Virus record (IMG/VR): IMGVR_UViG_3300049830_000056
Coordinates: 1-24,007 of that record
Length of the DNA stretch: 24,007 bases
DNA from: a virus
Reading direction: 5' to 3' (one strand)
Positions within the stretch are counted from its first letter, which is position 1, and every line of letters starts with the position of its first letter. Position numbers and translations under genes: made by a program. Shown here piece by piece: positions 20,696 through 24,007 of this stretch. A model generated the notes under the pieces. That model saw nothing but the letters and a program-made list of their open reading frames with translations, did not search any database and was not told the origin of the DNA.

Positions 20696-20905
20696 ATGGA
20701 TTTAGAACGACTAAAGCTTGCATTTAAATTAACGCTTAAAGACATACGACTGTTTGTAATTTCGATAATTCCCTTTCTATGCTTCTTGGCAATTATTACT
20801 TTATTAACTTGGTTGATGATAACCCATCCCTTGCTTCTGATAGTTGTTATACCAATAATTGGTCTTTCCATAACATTTATAATTAACTATTTGAATTTAA
20901 CATAG
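20696..20905 (+). CDS. Small membrane protein, tandem copy 1
   Basis: This 69-aa protein starts MDLERLKLAFKLTLKDIR and then has two membrane helices (about 20-42 and 45-65). It shares its N-terminal amphipathic region and overall layout with the next gene, and the two begin with the same 18 bases, showing a tandem duplication. GAAAGGAAC precedes the ATG. Function is unknown. Confidence 0.7.
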   Translation: MDLERLKLAFKLTLKDIRLFVISIIPFLCFLAIITLLTWLMITHPLLLIVVIPIIGLSITFIINYLNLT

Positions 20906-20924
20906 ATATAAAGGAAGCTTAACT

Positions 20925-21122
20925 ATGGATTTAGAACGACTAGGACGAGCAATTAAATTAACAATTAGCGAAATCGCAAGAGGTGTATTTCCTTTGATTG
21001 TTATTGGCGTCATTGCATTATTTGGCAGTTATCTAATTATGCATCATCCAGGCGGCGCGGTGATTATCTTGCCTATATTAGTTTTTGTATTTCTGGTTTG
21101 TATAAATTATTATTGTGATTAA
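20925..21122 (+). CDS. Small membrane protein, tandem copy 2
   Basis: This 65-aa paralogue of the preceding protein starts MDLERLGRAIKLTISEIARG, with two helices and an H-H-P-G-G loop where copy 1 has T-H-P-L-L. AAGGAAGC precedes the ATG. The stop overlaps the start of the homing endonuclease gene. The copies have diverged strongly beyond the first helix. Confidence 0.7.
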   Translation: MDLERLGRAIKLTISEIARGVFPLIVIGVIALFGSYLIMHHPGGAVIILPILVFVFLVCINYYCD

Positions 21123-22578
21123 AGAAGAAGTATTATCAAAGTTAGAAATTAATGGGATTCTTGTGGCTAAACGCTGCACAGAATCTTATTTAATTAAGCA
21201 TGGCTTGTTTGATTTTGTTAATAAAAATACACCAGATATATTTGTAACTGTTAGTGAAAAGATTAGACATTTAAAATATGGCGGCGGGCTTTGTTTGACT
21301 TGTGGATGCGTTACTAAAGTATGTGCTAATGGCGGTCCTTTTGAAGAATATTGCTCGCAACATAAGACTTGGAACAAAGGTAACAGAACTGCTCATAATA
21401 AAAAAGAATTAGATATGGATCTAATCAAACATCTATATTATGAAGACAAGTTATCATTCCTTGATATTGCTAAGAAACTTGGTGATGTTTCTAATGTAAC
21501 TATTATGAAGAGTTTTACTAAGCATAATCTGCCAAGGCGTACACATTCAGAGACGCAGAAGTTAAAAGCGAGACCTGGTATTCCTACAGGTGATGTAATT
21601 AAGATAGACAAAGACGAGTTAATCCATCAATATCAAGTATTAAAAATACCAGTTAAAACTCTAGCGAGGCGATATAGTTGCGATGGAGAAACTATTCGTA
21701 AAAGATTGTTATCTTATGGTATTAAATTGACACACAGAAGAACTGATATAGAACAAATTATTGCAGAACTTCTTGATAAACATAATATTAAATTTAAACC
21801 TAATGATAGAAAAACACTAAAAGGCAAATATGAAATAGACTTCTTGCTTCTAGATTATAATATTGGCATAGAAGTTCATGGTGTTTATCATCATTCGATA
21901 ATTAAAACAAATAATGATAAACTATATCATTATCGTAAATATGAATTATCAAAAGAAGCAGGAATTAAACTATTTCAGTTTTGGGGATGTGAAATTAATG
22001 ACAGCATTGATATTATTGAAAGTATTATATTAAATGCTTGTGGTCTTTCATTATATAGTATAGGAGCTCGTAAATGTAAAGTTAAACCTATATCATATTC
22101 TGTTTTAGCCGATTTTTGTCTTGATAATCATATGTTAGGTGCTCCTGGTAAAAATACCAAAGGCACAGGGCTTTACTATAACGAACAATTAGTTTCTATA
22201 ATAGGATATATTAAAACAGAATCTAAAACTACTATTACTAGGTTTTGTTCGTTATTAAATTATAATATTGTTGGTGGATTTTCTAAATTGTTAAAGCAAG
22301 TACCAGGCAATATGATCATTACATATAGTGCAAACGATATTAGTGATGGTAATTTATATAGTAGACATAACTTCAAAAATATTAGATCTTGCAAGAGTGA
22401 TATGTGGTATATAGATCAAAAGTATAATCAATTACTTAACCGACAAAAGTTTATGAAACACAAATTAAAACATCTACCAGCATATTCTGATGATAAAACA
22501 GAACAAACTATAATGTTAGAATCTGGTTATGGAATTGCTTATAGGTCAGGTACTAAGACATGGGTATTAGAAAGATAG
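21115..22578 (+). CDS. Free-standing homing endonuclease (EDxHD/Vsr-like)
   Basis: This 487-aa protein has a Cys-rich N-terminal zinc region (C60, C63, C65, C80), two helix-turn-helix-like segments (about 103-140 and 166-205), and a Vsr-like nuclease core: Y-E240-I-D242-F-L, N-I-G-I-E253-V-H-G-V-Y-H-H-S and K-E-A-G-I-K-L-F-Q-F-W. A C-terminal domain with F-C-L-D-N-H and R-F-C-S-L-L-N-Y-N-I-V-G-G-F-S-K-L-L recurs in phage homing endonucleases. The likely role is double-strand cutting of a related genome lacking the gene. It starts at GTG 21115 inside the preceding gene with no clear ribosome site. It stands convergent to gene 23, and its target may be in that region. Codon use looks more AT-rich than its neighbours by eye. 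Confidence 0.85.
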   Translation: MIKEEVLSKLEINGILVAKRCTESYLIKHGLFDFVNKNTPDIFVTVSEKIRHLKYGGGLCLTCGCVTKVCANGGPFEEYCSQHKTWNKGNRTAHNKKELDMDLIKHLYYEDKLSFLDIAKKLGDVSNVTIMKSFTKHNLPRRTHSETQKLKARPGIPTGDVIKIDKDELIHQYQVLKIPVKTLARRYSCDGETIRKRLLSYGIKLTHRRTDIEQIIAELLDKHNIKFKPNDRKTLKGKYEIDFLLLDYNIGIEVHGVYHHSIIKTNNDKLYHYRKYELSKEAGIKLFQFWGCEINDSIDIIESIILNACGLSLYSIGARKCKVKPISYSVLADFCLDNHMLGAPGKNTKGTGLYYNEQLVSIIGYIKTESKTTITRFCSLLNYNIVGGFSKLLKQVPGNMIITYSANDISDGNLYSRHNFKNIRSCKSDMWYIDQKYNQLLNRQKFMKHKLKHLPAYSDDKTEQTIMLESGYGIAYRSGTKTWVLER

Positions 22579-22580
22579 TC

Positions 22581-22609
22581 AAAAAGAAAGGGGCGATTAA
22601 ACCCCTTTC
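22581..22609 (-). terminator. Intrinsic terminator of gene 23
   Basis: GAAAGGGG (22586-22593) and CCCCTTTC (22602-22609) form a perfect 8-bp stem with an 8-base loop. On the minus strand the stem is followed by TTTTT (22585-22581), giving a standard rho-independent terminator 33 bases after the gene 23 stop. On the plus strand a T-tract is absent, though the stem may still slow convergent transcription. Confidence 0.88.
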
Positions 22610-22641
22610 CCTTATAGCTAAACTAAGTTGCAAATAACAAC

Positions 22642-24000
22642 TTACATCAAGTTGTTGACTATTAATCTTCTGTAATAGTTATTACTGTCCTGCTCTAGAC
22701 GACCATCGCCTTCGGTTAAACCTTCTGCAAATGGATTTGCTACCATTCCGTAACGAGTCTTGAAGCCGATCTTTGGCGCAAACGTATTAGGATCAACTGC
22801 CCTAACTAGCTGAAGTGGAACATATGGGCAGTAAAAGAGTCCAGCATCATATGCGCTTGAGCCCTTATAGCCAACAACCATATAGTTGCCACCTGCATAA
22901 GGATCAATATAAACCTTTAGACGTCCATTAAGAACACCAGCAAAGGTATTGCCAGTGTCATCAACGTTGAGGTTATTAGAAGCTAGTGCTGGAGTATAAT
23001 CAAGAACACCTGCCATCTGTAGTGCAGACGCAACGTCTGAAGAACAAATAACGATGTTACCCTTACCGCGTCTGGTGCCCTTAGCGATTGCGTTAGCTTC
23101 GCGTTCTACCTGGAACATAAGACCCTTGAACTTTTCAACTGACCAACGACCATTAGAGTCTGTGTCAAGATCGAAAATACCAGTGGTAGTAGTACCATCA
23201 GTTGCACCCTGCTTTGCAGTTGAAACGATAGTACGAACTACTTCTCTGTTAATTTCAGAAAGGATTTCGCTTGAAAGAATATTTGAAAGTTCTGACTCAG
23301 CATCTAGACCGTGAATTGCCTTTAGATCCTGTGCTAGTTCTAAGCTGTATTCTGCCTTTAGGCCACGGCTCTTAGCAGTTACTGAAACCTTCTCAATGCT
23401 AAATGCCATTTCTGGGAAAATTGCAGTTGAGTTAGAACCAAGTGCTTCAGCAGCTGAAGTCTGGATACCACCAGCGAAGTTATAAGTATTGCCACCGATG
23501 TTATTAGCAGTGCCAGGAACGGTGCCGACATTAGTTGCCTGACCACCAGCGATATTAGCAGTTGCATAACCAGCAGCGGCAGCGGCAGTATTAGAACCAC
23601 CACGTGCTGACTTACCAGTGTCAACTTCGTTGTAGAATGTTTCTGTGCCTGACTGTGTGTCGTAGCGTGAACGCATTGCGAAGATAAGACCAGTTGGTCC
23701 AGTCATTGGCTGTACGCCGCAGATATCATAAGCAATGAGGTTAGGCATTGATCTACGAACTAGTGAAATTAGAACTGGATCAAAGTTGTCGATGCTTGAA
23801 CCAGTAGCATTGGTTGGGGTTGATTCCGAAAGGAAACCTGAACCATTACCTACTGAACGAGCTTCGTTAACTGCTCTCTCGGTATTCTCGAGGATGGTAG
23901 CAGTAACTAGTCGACGGTGGGAGTCTTTAATAGGAGTCAAATCTTCGTGCTCAAGAATTGGCTTCCACTTAGACTGAATGTCTTCGGCTAGATATGTCAT
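22642..24000 (-). CDS. 23: gp23 major capsid protein
   Basis: This 452-aa protein is the T4-like HK97-fold major capsid protein that builds the head hexamers. Diagnostic segments are IDNFDPVLISLVRRSMPNLI, YDICGVQPMTGPTGLIFAMR, the E-M-A-F-S-I-E-K-V-S-V-T-A-K-S-R-G-L-K-A-E-Y-S-L-E run, and the YVPLQLVRAVDPNTFAPKIG C-terminal run. The acidic/basic N-terminus ends at FLSE (E59), the likely gp21 protease site, comparable to E65 in T4. An Ala/Gly-rich insert (about 125-170) replaces the T4 insertion region. The ATG at 24000 is the only sensible start; its promoter lies outside the window. Prominent use of common codons fits high expression. Confidence 0.97.
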   Translation of the reverse strand: MTYLAEDIQSKWKPILEHEDLTPIKDSHRRLVTATILENTERAVNEARSVGNGSGFLSESTPTNATGSSIDNFDPVLISLVRRSMPNLIAYDICGVQPMTGPTGLIFAMRSRYDTQSGTETFYNEVDTGKSARGGSNTAAAAAGYATANIAGGQATNVGTVPGTANNIGGNTYNFAGGIQTSAAEALGSNSTAIFPEMAFSIEKVSVTAKSRGLKAEYSLELAQDLKAIHGLDAESELSNILSSEILSEINREVVRTIVSTAKQGATDGTTTTGIFDLDTDSNGRWSVEKFKGLMFQVEREANAIAKGTRRGKGNIVICSSDVASALQMAGVLDYTPALASNNLNVDDTGNTFAGVLNGRLKVYIDPYAGGNYMVVGYKGSSAYDAGLFYCPYVPLQLVRAVDPNTFAPKIGFKTRYGMVANPFAEGLTEGDGRLEQDSNNYYRRLIVNNLM

Positions 24001-24007
24001 TTTATTT

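Noticed and set aside
22626-22660. Inverted repeats AAGTTG/CAACTT near the gene 23 stop.
   Set aside because: Short 6-bp stems partly inside the coding end; the strong terminator next to them explains termination.
1-24007. tRNA genes, CRISPR arrays or long direct repeats.
   Set aside because: No cloverleaf with a T-loop, no repeat-spacer periodicity, and no long direct repeat noticed; only the short duplication at the MDLERL genes stands out.

Overview
The window is part of a T4-like (Straboviridae/cyanophage-type) myovirus genome. It is AT-rich by eye. The evidence is a block of T4 core genes: major capsid protein gp23, recombination nuclease subunits gp46 and gp47, late sigma factor gp55, UvsW helicase, UvsY mediator and DexA exonuclease. 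T4-type late promoters (TATAAATA) are also present. No tRNA, rRNA or CRISPR array was seen. The host cannot be read from the sequence; a marine or alphaproteobacterial host would fit the gene content I remember from related phages, but this is a guess.

Layout. (1) Positions 1-8689, minus strand: a long metabolic operon read leftwards from a sigma70-like promoter at 8701-8729. In order of transcription it carries peptide deformylase, a two-gene His-rich/acidic cassette, QueE, DexA, an unknown 221-aa protein, a phosphoribosyltransferase, a second diverged copy of the cassette, QueD, a small membrane protein and GTP cyclohydrolase I (FolE). A late promoter directly after folE then serves an inositol-phosphate-synthase-like gene, a HAD-like phosphatase and QueC (cut by the window edge). 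FolE, QueD, QueE and QueC together are the full GTP-to-preQ0 pathway, so this phage very likely makes 7-deazaguanine, most plausibly to modify its own DNA. (2) Positions 8733-15471, minus strand: a DUF5658-like membrane protein, gp46, two small genes, gp47, a small gene, gp55, an unknown gene, UvsW and UvsY, driven by a sigma70-like promoter at 15502-15530. (3) 15537-16022: a small tail-tube-fold-like gene with its own late promoter. (4) 16031-16277: a divergent control region with early and late promoters and tandem hairpins. (5) 16278-22578, plus strand: small accessory genes, including a zinc-ribbon protein, a nucleotidyltransferase operon, several tiny membrane proteins and a homing endonuclease. 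(6) 22581-24000: the gp23 gene on the minus strand, ended by a strong hairpin-T terminator.

The most striking observation is that two confidently identified genes, queE and gene 47, are each split by a frameshift about 11 codons after a very strong ribosome binding site (AAAGGAGGT, used nowhere else among the starts I examined). Both shifts lie at Phe codon 11 (TTT). Essential residues (LQGEG in QueE; the GDxH metal ligands in gp47) lie at or before the break, so either both genes use programmed frameshifting (-1 in queE, +1 in 47) or both carry errors or mutations. Other notable points are a QueE with an enlarged iron-sulfur loop, a QueD lacking usual zinc ligands, an inositol-phosphate synthase with Arg at the expected catalytic Lys, and two paralogous pairs whose first member looks like a capsid-targeted, gp21-cleaved internal head protein.
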